Of a stretch of DNA of 64,000 bases, positions 32,019 to 41,445 are shown in pieces. The stretch's first letter is position 1. The number at the start of each line of letters is the position of its first letter. This DNA is from Oscillospiraceae bacterium (lineage in GTDB: Bacteria > Bacillota > Clostridia > Oscillospirales > Oscillospiraceae), in assembly GCA_910575815.1 (NCBI GenBank), contig CAJTFN010000018.1:1-64000 (forward strand), read 5' to 3'. The notes beneath the pieces are model-generated. The model did no database searches. It was not told the origin of the DNA and was given only the letters and a program-made list of their open reading frames with translations. The position numbers and the translations under genes are program-made.

Positions 32019-35000
32019 TTAGGTTCTGCCAGGTTCACGCCGGTCTTGGCCGGGCTCTCTGCCGCCTTCCTTGCCGGGAGGCGTTTCTCTTTCGGATACG
32101 GGAGGCTGATTACCAGGCCCTCCGCTCGAAGGGGGTGTCTTAGTGTCCGGGGGTGTGAAGCCAGCCCCTTGGCTGGACACCGGGGCCCCGCCCAAAGGCT
32201 GGGCTACCGGAGCCTCAACAGGAGGCGTCGGAGGAGGCATAGGCCCAGCTACGGGAGGCACCTGGACTGGCGCCGAGCCGCCGAACCGATTCTGGTTGAT
32301 TGTCCGGAGCGTGGGAGATTGTGGGGCACTTCCCTCAAGCAGCGTAGAGCTGGGTACCGAGAATGTGGTCAGGCCGCTGCTCTCCGTTGCGGAACTCGTA
32401 TCCAGAGAGGGATACTTCTCCGTGAATGGTTTGAACTGTTCAGTAGGGATGTTAACCTGAGTTGTGCCGCTTCCGCTGTCTGGAACGATAGACCCTCCGA
32501 AGCTCTTAACAGACTCGGAGAAGCCGCGGGCCATGGAGTTGTTCAGATGCTGGGTGGCATCTGGCACCAGATTAGGCGCGGCCTGAGCATCGGGAGCGGA
32601 AACTGTCAACCCCTTGCCGCCCATAGAGGCGGGTTTGGTGTCGATGCCGAAGTTCGCCTTGAGCGCGTCGGGCCGGACTGTCATTTCAACACCTGAAATC
32701 TCCTCCTGCCCGGTTTCCTTGTTCATTTGGGTCTTGTAGTGGATGGACTCGATGCCGGCCTCCTGTAGGACCTGCTTCTCCACTTCGGTGCCATGCTCGT
32801 AGAGGGCAGCAAGTTCGCGGGCCCGGTTCGCGTCACTGGCGCTCATGTTTCTGAGGTTGTAAGACAGTTTCGTTGTTCCAGCTGCTTTATCAGAAGAAAC
32901 TCGAACGCCGGCCTGGCCAAGGTTTTCCCTGGGAATCTGATACTCCGTTGTGCCATCCTCAGCCACATCCTTTTCGGCAAGGCCGCTCTCATACGCGTTC
33001 TTGGCATCGAGGTTATCGCCCTCGTAGGCATCGCTGCTGGGGAGATAGGCATCGGTGGAACAGTTGGGGTTCGCGGAGGGGGGAATGGGGAAACCACTTG
33101 GAACGCCGTTCTCATTGGGTGCCTGACCGTCATTAGGCTGGGTGCCTTCTGCGGACTGGCCTCCTTCAGGGACGCTGCTCTTTGCCGCACCAGGATGGAG
33201 CGTTCGGTCTGCGGACCCAGCCACGTTACGGCTAATTTGCGTGATGATGCCGCCGCCTGGCCCGGGAGAAACACCGAACACACGGCGGTTAAACTGGCTG
33301 GTTGCTCCTCCAAGAGCGCCGAGGCCAACGGCGGCGGCAGTCAGGCCGAGCCCCTTTGCCATAGCTCCTTTGGAGGTTTTTTGCTTTCCGGAGTCCTTCC
33401 CATCTGCTGGAGCTGCTTCCTTGCCATCTCCAACCTGCTGGGCTTCTGTGTTGCTATTTTCGGCTTCCTCAGCCCTCCGACCGTTCTGAATGCCGGCAAC
33501 AACGCTGTTGGAACCAGCGGACGAGTCGGTGTCAGCACCTGCGGAGACAGGGGTGTTGTTTTGTCTATCTGGTTGCTGAGAAGCCGCCTTCTGTTCTTTC
33601 TGCCCCTGTTGCTTTCGTTGCTGTTCCTGTTCTTGCTGGCCTTGTTGCTGCCCATTCTGCTGTTGTTCCCTCTTATCGTTGAACTCCCTCTGGTTTTTGG
33701 GGGCGTCCGTAGAGGCTGCGGGAGCAGGATTTCCACCTTCGCCGCCGGAGTGTCCACCGCCGCTTCCGGGAGAACCCATCGCGCCGTACAGAGCCCCGGC
33801 GCCTCCAAGAACAGCACCGCCAGCGGTGGCAACCGCGGCAGTTCCTGCCCTGCCAAGCTGGCGCATAGTACTCGCCCTGCCTTTGTCGGCAAGTTGATGC
33901 GCGAAGCTGCCGGCGCTGCCGAAGAAGAGGCCCCGAATCATGTGAGTCAGGGGTATCATGGCGTATGCCAGGACGATAGCGTCAAAAGTCCGGCCTGTGG
34001 ACGGAAGCAGCAGGATGAAGGACATCATCATCGCCTGCAGGGGCTGGATGAACAGGTTCGCGGCGAATTCCCGAGCCCATGTTTCGGCCAGCATCCGCTT
34101 TTTCTCGCTCATCCCCACAAAAGAAATAAAGACGGGGCCCGTAATAATCAGGATTGCGATGGTCAGAGCCCGTATGCCGTAGAAGAAATTGAAGTAGATA
34201 ACAGCGCCAAGGTAGATGATGCGGGTAATAATGGCGCCCAGTGCTCCGGAGCCGGATGTCAAAATAGCAAAGCGGTCTGATGCAGTTGCATCTCCCAGGG
34301 CATCCTTGAAGATTCCGGTCAGGTTGGACGAAATCCCAATTGAGAGCTGGATGACAAGGGGCAAAAGACCAAGGGCGATTGCCACGAAGAACAGCGATTC
34401 AATTTGGGAAATTGCACTGGCCCGGGCAATCGGATTGACCGTGGAGAGGGCTTTTCTGCCGACATTCACGATGATGGAATACAGCAGAACGCCAATTGCC
34501 GCAATTTCAGCAAGAAAGAAGAACGTCCAAATAAGGGGCTGCCAGGTTGAGGGGAAAATACCGCCAACATAACCACCAGAACCGCGAGAGCCTGCGTTAA
34601 AGATGAGCTGGTCAAAGTCCCAGAGGCCCAGGGCGTTGGCGACGAAGTTGCAGATTCCACCAAGTAAATCAGAAAGCCCTTTTTCTATGGCTCCCGGCGT
34701 GGTATTGTAAACTGTATCAGCGGTGACCTGGTACTTCTCTTCGCTGGTATAGTTCAGGAATGCTTCTACTGCGAAGGTTCCCCAATGGACATACTGCGCA
34801 TCTTGGCCGCGTGGGACAGATACCAACCCAAGCCCGCCTGGAGCATCGACGTACCCTTTAAGCATTCGGAACTGGTATGTCCGGGATTCGCCATTCTTGG
34901 TGATGGTAACGTAATCGTTTCCAGTTACCGTGCTATCCACAAAGGAATTGATGTCACCCGAGCTTTGGGTAATACTGGCTCCATTGACGGTTCCGCTAGG

Positions 35001-35579
35001 GACAGCATTAAGAAACGCTTTCATATTGGACCTGTAGCTTTCAACTTTTGCGTCAAGGTCGTCGCCAGATGGCGTGTAGGAGCCGGAAGCATCGCCATAG
35101 ACGAATTTGAACGCAGCATTTAGGTCGAACAGCAGAGAGTTCAGAACCAGGCCAGCCCGAGCGCTATCCCGGTCGGTAGACTCTGTGTGCGTGAATATCT
35201 TATCAACCTTAGATGCTCCGGGGAAAGTGAGAACCAGGTTCTGTTCCTTACTTCCTCCTCCGCCATTGGGGTCTTTATCGAGAAGGCTGGCCGCCGCAGC
35301 CGGAGTATTCGTCCCGGCAAGGCTGTTCAACACATCTCCGCCAACGCGGCTATACTCATGAGGGGCGCTTGTGCCTAATATACCACCGGATTTGATGTCA
35401 ACCACACCACCCAGGATATCCCAGTTAGAAACATCGATGGTGGTCTGAATGTAGGTCTGATGGTAGGCGGCTTCTGCAGGGACTGCGAAAAACGGTTTCG
35501 CAATCGTGCTGAGGCAGACAACCAGAACGGTGACCCACGCAGCTGCTTGGCGGATAAACTTGTGAATTGTTTGGGACAA
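32019..35579 (-). CDS. TrbL/VirB6-like conjugation channel protein
   Basis: The product has 1186 residues. I start at TTG 35579, 9 nt after AAAGGAG. A signal-like N-terminus (AAAWVTVLVVCLSTIA) and about 330 extracellular residues precede a membrane domain (about 350-620) with five to seven spans, including LIWTFFFLAEIAAIGVLLYS and ALTIAILIITGPVFISFVG. This matches the polytopic VirB6/TrbL inner-membrane component of type IV secretion. The remaining 550 residues are Gln-, Gly- and Pro-rich, with an apparently folded middle part (about 900-1060). It is the last gene of the conjugation operon, 76 bp after VirB4. The role is DNA channel formation across the membrane. Confidence 0.85.
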   Translation of the reverse strand: MSQTIHKFIRQAAAWVTVLVVCLSTIAKPFFAVPAEAAYHQTYIQTTIDVSNWDILGGVVDIKSGGILGTSAPHEYSRVGGDVLNSLAGTNTPAAAASLLDKDPNGGGGSKEQNLVLTFPGASKVDKIFTHTESTDRDSARAGLVLNSLLFDLNAAFKFVYGDASGSYTPSGDDLDAKVESYRSNMKAFLNAVPSGTVNGASITQSSGDINSFVDSTVTGNDYVTITKNGESRTYQFRMLKGYVDAPGGLGLVSVPRGQDAQYVHWGTFAVEAFLNYTSEEKYQVTADTVYNTTPGAIEKGLSDLLGGICNFVANALGLWDFDQLIFNAGSRGSGGYVGGIFPSTWQPLIWTFFFLAEIAAIGVLLYSIIVNVGRKALSTVNPIARASAISQIESLFFVAIALGLLPLVIQLSIGISSNLTGIFKDALGDATASDRFAILTSGSGALGAIITRIIYLGAVIYFNFFYGIRALTIAILIITGPVFISFVGMSEKKRMLAETWAREFAANLFIQPLQAMMMSFILLLPSTGRTFDAIVLAYAMIPLTHMIRGLFFGSAGSFAHQLADKGRASTMRQLGRAGTAAVATAGGAVLGGAGALYGAMGSPGSGGGHSGGEGGNPAPAASTDAPKNQREFNDKREQQQNGQQQGQQEQEQQRKQQGQKEQKAASQQPDRQNNTPVSAGADTDSSAGSNSVVAGIQNGRRAEEAENSNTEAQQVGDGKEAAPADGKDSGKQKTSKGAMAKGLGLTAAAVGLGALGGATSQFNRRVFGVSPGPGGGIITQISRNVAGSADRTLHPGAAKSSVPEGGQSAEGTQPNDGQAPNENGVPSGFPIPPSANPNCSTDAYLPSSDAYEGDNLDAKNAYESGLAEKDVAEDGTTEYQIPRENLGQAGVRVSSDKAAGTTKLSYNLRNMSASDANRARELAALYEHGTEVEKQVLQEAGIESIHYKTQMNKETGQEEISGVEMTVRPDALKANFGIDTKPASMGGKGLTVSAPDAQAAPNLVPDATQHLNNSMARGFSESVKSFGGSIVPDSGSGTTQVNIPTEQFKPFTEKYPSLDTSSATESSGLTTFSVPSSTLLEGSAPQSPTLRTINQNRFGGSAPVQVPPVAGPMPPPTPPVEAPVAQPLGGAPVSSQGAGFTPPDTKTPPSSGGPGNQPPVSERETPPGKEGGREPGQDRREPGRT

Positions 35580-35655
35580 AGGGGGTCACTCCTTTCTAAA
35601 AGTGGCGTTTAGGGGAAGTGCGGCGGACCGGAAGCCCGCCGCACAGCCTATGATG

Positions 35656-37593
35656 TCAGAGAGAGCGGTCGGCGATTGTGTGCCGCTCAATCAGGTACTT
35701 TTCGTAGTCGGTCGAGTATGCGAAACCAACCGTTCCCTCGGACGCCATCTTAAGAAGGAAGTGCCCCTTCCGGGGAGACAGCAGGTAGCTCCGCTCACCA
35801 TTGGACAGCTTGAACTTATCCTGCAGGGCGTCAATGTCGGTGGACGCCTGCTTCAAGAAGATGTTGACGACAGCGTTGGTCAGTACAGCCTCGCCCTGGG
35901 GGCAGGACACGAACTCTTTGAAGTTCTGGCTGGCGCAGAGCAGGGCGCAATTCCGCTTCCGGGCCCGGCGGGCGCAGGTCTGGAGGAAGTCGGCGGTGTA
36001 CTGATAACCGCTCATGTTGGGGTTCGTCAGCATCCACGCCTCGTCACAGACGATTCGCTTCTTGATTTTGGGGTTCTTCTTTGCGAACTTTTCCCAGGCC
36101 CAGGAAAGGGCGATATACATGCCGATGGGACGAAGGACATTTTCCTCCAGGCCCTTGACGTCAAAGCAGATAACCGGGGAGTCCTTGTAGTTGGCAACCG
36201 ATTCGTCGGTTTCGCAGTCGAACATGCCATACACGCCGTCCTTGGTGAACATTCGCAGAGCGTTGGCAATGGAGTTCAGGGTCTCGTTGCCCGGGACCTT
36301 GGCCACCTCCCCCAGTTTCCGGTGAAAATCGCTGAATGTGGGCATCCGACGCTTTTGTCCGTGGTGGACGAACTCGCCTTTCTCGTTCAGGATGACATCC
36401 TCTGTGTACAGGGAGGCGTAGTCTTCGGTGAAGCCGAAGTCCTCATAGATGCTGGTGAGAGCGAAGGAAACCAGAGACCGCTGTTCCTGAGTAAGGTCGC
36501 CGGTCATAACGCCGATAAGGTTCAGTAGGTCGGCAACCTTTTCCTTGATATTCACGACGCGGCGGCCGGTGGGCTTACCATCACCATCGACTTCCTCCTC
36601 GTCCTCCAGGTCGAAGGGATTGGGAATTGTCCGGCTGCCCGGAGCTACCTTGATGATGGTCCCGCCCATGGCCTTCGCGATGTTCCCATACTCTCCCTCT
36701 GGGTCGATGATAACGGACCGAACTCCCTGGAGGGCAGACCGCATGGTCAGCAGGGACACGAGGAACGTCTTGCCGGAGCCAGCCTGCCCGATGATGGTGG
36801 TGTTGCCGTTGGACAGGATTTTCCGGTCATAGAAGTCCACATAGATGGGAGTCTGCGTCTGGAGGTTAACCCCCAAGAACGTGCCGCTGGGATGGGAAAT
36901 CTCTGCGTTATAGAACGGGAAACAGGCGGTTAGCCCCTCAGAAGAGAAGTTGCGGAAGTTTTTCGGGAGCCACGTCTTTCCAAACGGCAGACCGGATTTA
37001 TAACCCTGGTCCTGGCGCAGATGGAGGGGCATCAGTTTGATTTTCTGACCGCGCAGGGAGTTCTCCAGCATCTGGGTCTCCTTGTCCAGCTGGTCCAGAG
37101 TGTTGGCATAGAGGTTCACGACCATCTGGACGCCGAACATGCTGATGTAGTTCTGCTCGATTTTCTCACGCTCCCGGTACAGCTCGACCACCTGGTTCCG
37201 CAGGCGGGTGACGTTCCGGTTACTGCCCTTCTCGGACTCCAGGTCCAACTGGGCCTCAAACTGCGTAATTTTGTCGGTCAGTTCGTCCATAGCAGCGCGT
37301 TCGTCCATGGGGTTAATGTGGATGGCCATGTCCAAGTCGCCATCGTAGTTATACAGGCTGTCGGCCCAGCGGACGGCAATGTCCTTGGGGAATCCGGACA
37401 GCAGGAAGCTCCGGACGTATTTCGAGCCGACACCCAGATAATCAAAGGCCTCGCGCCGGAATGAAGCGGGCGCAATCAGGTCTTTGATAGTGGGAACACC
37501 GTTCTCCAAGGGGCCCGCAACCGTCGCGGGAGCCTTGTCTACCGTTACTTGAGGGGCGGCGTCGCCCTTTTTCTTTTTGAAATTGATTGTCAT
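35656..37593 (-). CDS. VirB4-type conjugation ATPase
   Basis: The product has 645 residues; the ATG at 37593 is 5 nt after GAGGAGG. Walker A IIGQAGSGKTF, Walker B KRIVCDEAWML and a conserved CASQNFKEF motif identify the VirB4/TraE family that powers type IV secretion. The usual N-terminal VirB4 domain is shortened here, and the preceding gene encodes a matching piece. The order VirB2, membrane protein, PrgI, VirB4-N, VirB4, VirB6 is the standard Gram-positive conjugation core. Its start follows the upstream stop by one base. Confidence 0.95.
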   Translation of the reverse strand: MTINFKKKKGDAAPQVTVDKAPATVAGPLENGVPTIKDLIAPASFRREAFDYLGVGSKYVRSFLLSGFPKDIAVRWADSLYNYDGDLDMAIHINPMDERAAMDELTDKITQFEAQLDLESEKGSNRNVTRLRNQVVELYREREKIEQNYISMFGVQMVVNLYANTLDQLDKETQMLENSLRGQKIKLMPLHLRQDQGYKSGLPFGKTWLPKNFRNFSSEGLTACFPFYNAEISHPSGTFLGVNLQTQTPIYVDFYDRKILSNGNTTIIGQAGSGKTFLVSLLTMRSALQGVRSVIIDPEGEYGNIAKAMGGTIIKVAPGSRTIPNPFDLEDEEEVDGDGKPTGRRVVNIKEKVADLLNLIGVMTGDLTQEQRSLVSFALTSIYEDFGFTEDYASLYTEDVILNEKGEFVHHGQKRRMPTFSDFHRKLGEVAKVPGNETLNSIANALRMFTKDGVYGMFDCETDESVANYKDSPVICFDVKGLEENVLRPIGMYIALSWAWEKFAKKNPKIKKRIVCDEAWMLTNPNMSGYQYTADFLQTCARRARKRNCALLCASQNFKEFVSCPQGEAVLTNAVVNIFLKQASTDIDALQDKFKLSNGERSYLLSPRKGHFLLKMASEGTVGFAYSTDYEKYLIERHTIADRSL

Positions 37594-37594
37594 G

Positions 37595-38506
37595 TCAAAC
37601 CTCCTCGGAAAAATAACCGGCATACTTCTCCCGCAGTGCCTGGAGCTGCTCCAAGACCGCGTGTCCGTTTTTCTCTTCATCGATACCGCTCTGCCGGATT
37701 TGATTGATGCTCTCCCCCAGGATAAGGTCCAGAAGACCTACTTTCGGGAAATTCTTGAATTTGTCCTCCGCCCCGTCAACGAACAGGGAGAATGCATCGC
37801 CGGAAGAAATTGCCTCAGAATAGCTGAAATTGTCGCGGTTGTAACAGCTGTAAATCAGCTCAATCAGCTCGGGCGTGCCCAGCCGCTGTGTGCGGACACC
37901 AACGGCGTCCAAACCCTGGGAGATGGCGTTGCACCGCGTCTGGAGCTCCTTGGCGGCGTAAACAGCTTTCTCACCGTCAGAAAGTTGACCCAGCTGGGAG
38001 GCGTCATCGTAGGTAATGATGATGTACCGCTTCTTCTGCTGGTTGTTTCCAATACGGGTGTTGAGGGTCTCCATGTCCTTGATGTACTGCTCCGCATAAG
38101 TGGCCATGCCGGGGAATTCCACCAGAGTCTGCTCGACATCCTTTTTCAAAGACTCGATGCGGCGGGAGTTATCAATCTCTTTGGTTTGCAGGAAAATAGT
38201 CGCGGGGAAAGACAAGCTGTTGATGAATCGCTGGAAGGACATCTCGATTTGGTCCCGCTCCCCTTCTGTTTTCAGGTCATAGTTCAGGGAGGTACACTCC
38301 ATGACGGCCCGATAGCAGTAGTTTGGCAGAATGATAATACCGTTCTGGACGTCATCGAACGGCAGGAAGTCCTGGGCGATGCCGGAAGAGCCATCCTCGG
38401 ATTTGTCTCCCTGCATGGGGTCCAGCTTTTTGACAAGAAATATCATCAGCCCGACCATGCCGCCGACGAGCAGCAGCAGGAAAAGAATCAGCAATGCAAT
38501 TTTCAT
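37595..38506 (-). CDS. Membrane-anchored VirB4 N-terminal-like protein
   Basis: The product has 303 residues, with one N-terminal membrane anchor (IALLILFLLLLVGGMVGLMI). Then comes a region beginning DFLPFDDVQNGIIILPNYCY, followed by RFINSLSFPATIFLQ. These segments look like the N-terminal domain that opens many VirB4/TraE ATPases (F-L-P-F, I-I-x-L, N-S-L-x-F-P). The gene overlaps the PrgI stop and touches the VirB4 start. I infer a split VirB4 whose N-terminal half has become a separate membrane protein. Confidence 0.68.
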   Translation of the reverse strand: MKIALLILFLLLLVGGMVGLMIFLVKKLDPMQGDKSEDGSSGIAQDFLPFDDVQNGIIILPNYCYRAVMECTSLNYDLKTEGERDQIEMSFQRFINSLSFPATIFLQTKEIDNSRRIESLKKDVEQTLVEFPGMATYAEQYIKDMETLNTRIGNNQQKKRYIIITYDDASQLGQLSDGEKAVYAAKELQTRCNAISQGLDAVGVRTQRLGTPELIELIYSCYNRDNFSYSEAISSGDAFSLFVDGAEDKFKNFPKVGLLDLILGESINQIRQSGIDEEKNGHAVLEQLQALREKYAGYFSEEV

Positions 38507-38871
38507 ACTCTAAACTCAACCTCCTTGAGCTCCTGTTCTCTCGCATAGTCTTCGGGGCGGTCCAGCCGATAAGTCAAGGTGTTGACCATATACCGGTTTT
38601 TCCTCTCGAATTTGAACCGCCACATCAGGTACTGAGTCAATGTCAGCTCTCCTTTTTTGAAGAAAGCGAACGGGAGAGCGACGCCAAGGCCGGGAATCAG
38701 GGCGATGATGCCAGCAAGTACCGCTGGAATCAGGCGGGACAGCCCGATAAACACAACGCCGAAGATAATCAGCCCAAGGACAAGCCAGCCGGCCTGCCCA
38801 AATGTCAGGATACCGCCGACTGCCTTTTCCTTTTCGCTGGTATCGGCGGAGATTCTGTAAAGTCTAGCCAT
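38503..38871 (-). CDS. PrgI/VirB3-like conjugation protein
   Basis: The product has 122 residues; the ATG at 38871 follows AAAGGGG by 6 nt. Two adjacent membrane segments (GWLVLGLIIFGVVFIGLSR and AVLAGIIALIPGLGVALPF) and a basic tail (YLMWRFKFERKNRYMV) are diagnostic of the PrgI family, the Gram-positive VirB3 equivalent, which lies next to VirB4. Its stop overlaps the next start by four bases. Confidence 0.85.
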   Translation of the reverse strand: MARLYRISADTSEKEKAVGGILTFGQAGWLVLGLIIFGVVFIGLSRLIPAVLAGIIALIPGLGVALPFAFFKKGELTLTQYLMWRFKFERKNRYMVNTLTYRLDRPEDYAREQELKEVEFRV

Positions 38872-38905
38872 AAGGCACCCCTTTCTGTGAGAAATTTCGT
38901 TTTTT

Positions 38906-38935
38906 ATTATATGCGAATTAGCCCCATACAATTTG
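38906..38935 (-). promoter_or_regulatory. Internal element-type promoter before the PrgI-like gene
   Basis: Minus strand reads CAAAT, 16 nt, GCATATAAT. The TAA of the upstream gene lies inside this -10. Confidence 0.65.
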
Positions 38936-39362
38936 TCTGACGGAAATGGAAAACGGGCGGCGGCTGATAGCCGCTGCCCGTATTATAGGAGGAGAAAACC
39001 GCATCAGACTGATTGTTCCTTTCCTCCCCGCCAAACAGGCCCCGAATAGCGTTCTTGATGCGGGAAAGGGCCCCATCGGCGTATTCTTCCACCTGGTTAT
39101 AGTCCAGGATTGGGTCCTTGCTATCCTGTTCTTTGTAAAGGTGGTACCCATCCGTGATTTGCTGTTCTAATTCAGGTGTGAATATGGAGGCGAATTTGGA
39201 GACGTAAACGTCCCCGTCACCCCACAGGACAGCGCAGAGAATGGGGAGGATGATTGCGAGGCCCAGTAAGGTGATGCCCACTCGGAAGAGACGGGTAACC
39301 ACCGCCGCCAGCCCCGCAATCGCCAGGAAAACAATGAGGATAATGATGAGTTTGTCGTTCAT
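38907..39362 (-). CDS. Small membrane protein of the conjugation operon
   Basis: The product has 151 residues; the ATG at 39362 is 7 nt after GGGAGG. Two membrane segments at the N-terminus (IIILIVFLAIAGLAAVV and ITLLGLAIILPILCAVLW) are followed by a soluble tail with a Phe/Pro-rich end. It lies between the pilin and PrgI genes. No family recognised; a structural T4SS component is likely from position. Confidence 0.68.
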   Translation of the reverse strand: MNDKLIIILIVFLAIAGLAAVVTRLFRVGITLLGLAIILPILCAVLWGDGDVYVSKFASIFTPELEQQITDGYHLYKEQDSKDPILDYNQVEEYADGALSRIKNAIRGLFGGEERNNQSDAVFSSYNTGSGYQPPPVFHFRQTNCMGLIRI

Positions 39363-39380
39363 AGGGGTCCTCCCGTCAAC

Positions 39381-39812
39381 TTACGCCTTCACGAAGGAAG
39401 CAAACGCATTCATGATTTGGACGGGGCTCGTGGCGAAGGTGTAGCAGAGGCCGCAGATGAACAGGCCAACCAAGCCGCCCACCAGGAGCTTCTTGTTGCC
39501 AACGGCGCCGGCTACCATCAGGATAACGCAGAGGATGAACCCGACCACGCAGACAGGTTTCAGGAAGTGAGCGCACAGCTCAACCACCTGGCCGCCCTTC
39601 CGGTCAACCCAGGAGATGGCGTCGTCGACAGTAACCTCGTCGGCGTTTTGCCGAACCCAGCTGTCGCCGTTCTCGCTCTCGTCCCAGATAATATGGGAAT
39701 TGCCGCCGGTCGTGGCGGTGCCCCCACCAACAGGCTCAGATGCAAGCGCGGGGACGATATTGAACATACAGAGGATGGCAGCGAACAGAAATGCAATCAG
39801 ATTTTTCTTCAT
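39381..39812 (-). CDS. VirB2-like pilin subunit of the main conjugation operon
   Basis: The product has 143 residues. The ATG at 39812 follows GAGAGGA by 7 nt. It has a signal peptide (IAFLFAAILCMFNIVPALA), a polar stretch and two membrane segments (LKPVCVVGFILCVILMVA and LLVGGLVGLFICGLCYTFA) joined by GNKK. It is a third, divergent VirB2-like protein on this element and the first gene of the T4SS operon, behind the promoter at 39884-39913. Confidence 0.78.
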   Translation of the reverse strand: MKKNLIAFLFAAILCMFNIVPALASEPVGGGTATTGGNSHIIWDESENGDSWVRQNADEVTVDDAISWVDRKGGQVVELCAHFLKPVCVVGFILCVILMVAGAVGNKKLLVGGLVGLFICGLCYTFATSPVQIMNAFASFVKA

Positions 39813-39883
39813 GATGTGTTCCTCTCGGGGCATTGCTGCCCCTCTCCTTTCGGTTTATTTCGCCCCGGAGAGGCGATGTTTGG

Positions 39884-39913
39884 ATAATATGCAGAGATAG
39901 AAAAAATTATTAC
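39884..39913 (-). promoter_or_regulatory. Element-type promoter of the conjugation operon
   Basis: Minus strand reads GTAAT, 16 nt, GCATATTAT. Confidence 0.72.
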
Positions 39914-39920
39914 GAGTGGG

Positions 39921-40054
39921 TTTGGCAAAAGGAGGAACGAGCTTGGAAACGCATGGTGACATAAGGCCCGACACAGTGCGATGGTCCACAGTACGGTGTC
40001 GGGCAAATGCGAACCACTTCCTTGGCCAGAGCATCTTTTCTTGCTAAACAAAAG
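39921..40054. repeat. Dispersed intergenic module, inverted pair
   Basis: TTTGGCAAAAGG with GGCCCGACACAG (39965-39976) is mirrored by GGTGTCGGGC (39995-40004) with CTTTTCTTGCTAAACAAAAG (40035-40054). Only about 18 bp separate the two inner boxes. Confidence 0.68.
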
Positions 40055-40111
40055 AGGAAATCCTGCCAATCCTGGCGGGCCTAGCGTGATGATTTCCTCT
40101 GATTTAGCAAG
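40041..40111 (-). terminator. Terminator stranded at the left edge of the cargo island
   Basis: AGAGGAAATC and GATTTCCTCT, extended by TTGCTAAA/TTTAGCAA, form a long hairpin followed on the minus strand by TTTTGTTTAGC. No minus-strand gene ends here now. It probably belonged to the small gene at 48802-49071 before the cargo inserted. Confidence 0.6.
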
Positions 40112-40159
40112 TCGTTCCACTGGCAAAGAATGGGCCGGCTGCCCAGGAGGGTTTCTATT

Positions 40160-40190
40160 GTTTTGCTTCGACAGAGATGGTATAATGAAA
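40160..40190 (+). promoter_or_regulatory. Sigma-A promoter of the LacI-family gene
   Basis: TTGTTT, 17 nt, TATAAT. The cargo regulator uses the host-type promoter, unlike the backbone. Confidence 0.78.
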
Positions 40191-40211
40191 AATCATAGGG
40201 GGGTGGATGTG

Positions 40212-41324
40212 ATGAAGAAGGGAAAGGTAACAGCAAAGGATGTTGCAGCCCGTGCGGGCGTATCTCCAACCACGGTCTCTATGATTTTAAGCGGTAAGAA
40301 TAGCAGCAAATTTCCAGAAAAGACCATTCATAAAGTAATAGAGGCATGTAATGAATTGGGATATACTCGAATGGGTTCTACAGCTTCAGCGTATGATGAC
40401 AACGTTCTAGTGGCAATTGCACCAACCTATTCTAATTTGTACTATGTTCATATGGTAGATGCCATGCAGCATCGAGCAAAAGAGTTAGGGTATTCTTTAT
40501 TGACATTCAATACCTTCCGGGAAATGTCTCAAGAGACCCGAATTATTCAGATATGCAATCAATTTCCCTTCGCGGGCGTCTTCTTTCTATACCCATTAGA
40601 AAATATCTTGTTAATGCAGCAAGTAGAGTGGCTAAAACCTGTAATGCACATTTATGATAAAGGTATTCTCAACGATGCGGACATTTTGGAGGTAGATGGA
40701 GCCCGTGTAGGCAGCCTTATTGCAGAATACTTGATTGACCTCGGCCATGAGAAAATTGCATTTCTTTCATCGACATTTAACACGAAGCAGGTAACGAGAA
40801 TTCGAAGGTTGGATAGTCTTCGAGCAGTATATGAAAAAAGCGGATTCGATTCCTCCCGAAGTGTTCTAGCGTGTACGCCTGAGACGGAGCTGCCAGAAAT
40901 CAAGGTCCCGCCGGAAGGTTATGAATTGGGATATATGCTCACAAAAAAGATACTTGAGAGAAATGAAAATGTAACCGCGTTTGTTGCCATTAACGACATG
41001 ATGGCGGTAGGGGCGATGGATGCCATCATAGATGCCGGGTATAAAATTCCTGCCGATTTTTCTGTTTGTGGCTGTGATAATACCAGTATTTCCAAATACC
41101 GCGGCATTTCGTTGACATCTGTAGAAAGCTACGCGAAACAGACAGGACAAAAGGCAGTCGACATTTTGGTTCGGAAAATTGAAGGCAAAGTAAGTCATTT
41201 TGACTTTGAGGATAGACCAGACGGCATCACAAGAATTGAGTATTATCCGAAACTTATCATACGTAAAAGCACTGGGCCCCGAGCCAAAAAGTCCCCTTCC
41301 CTACTTCCGAAAGTGAACGAATAA
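40212..41324 (+). CDS. LacI/GalR-family transcription regulator
   Basis: The product has 370 residues; the ATG at 40212 follows GGGGGGTGG. Residues 1-55 are a LacI-type helix-turn-helix and hinge (VTAKDVAARAGVSPTTVSMI). The rest is a periplasmic-binding-like effector domain (AFVAINDMMAVGAMDAI, VCGCDNTSISKY). It has its own sigma-A promoter and terminator and precedes the transporter operon in the same orientation. It most likely controls that operon through the palindrome AGTAAATGATTTACT at 41431-41445. The effector is unknown. Confidence 0.92.
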   Translation: MKKGKVTAKDVAARAGVSPTTVSMILSGKNSSKFPEKTIHKVIEACNELGYTRMGSTASAYDDNVLVAIAPTYSNLYYVHMVDAMQHRAKELGYSLLTFNTFREMSQETRIIQICNQFPFAGVFFLYPLENILLMQQVEWLKPVMHIYDKGILNDADILEVDGARVGSLIAEYLIDLGHEKIAFLSSTFNTKQVTRIRRLDSLRAVYEKSGFDSSRSVLACTPETELPEIKVPPEGYELGYMLTKKILERNENVTAFVAINDMMAVGAMDAIIDAGYKIPADFSVCGCDNTSISKYRGISLTSVESYAKQTGQKAVDILVRKIEGKVSHFDFEDRPDGITRIEYYPKLIIRKSTGPRAKKSPSLLPKVNE

Positions 41325-41343
41325 TCATATATTTCCAATCAAG

Positions 41344-41370
41344 CCCGGGAACTTTACTAAGTTCTCGGGA
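41344..41370 (+). terminator. Terminator of the LacI-family gene
   Basis: CCCGGGAACTT and AAGTTCTCGGG pair around TACT, followed by seven T. Confidence 0.92.
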
Positions 41371-41430
41371 CTTTTTTTGTGCAGGATAGAGAAATCTTTA
41401 GGCAATGTGCAGGAAGAAAGTGAACAGTTT

Positions 41431-41445
41431 AGTAAATGATTTACT
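41431..41445. promoter_or_regulatory. Likely LacI-family operator
   Basis: AGTAAATGATTTACT is a perfect palindrome with a central base. Related half sites (TTTACTAA, AGTTACT) lie at about 41557-41575, closer to the promoter. Confidence 0.6.
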
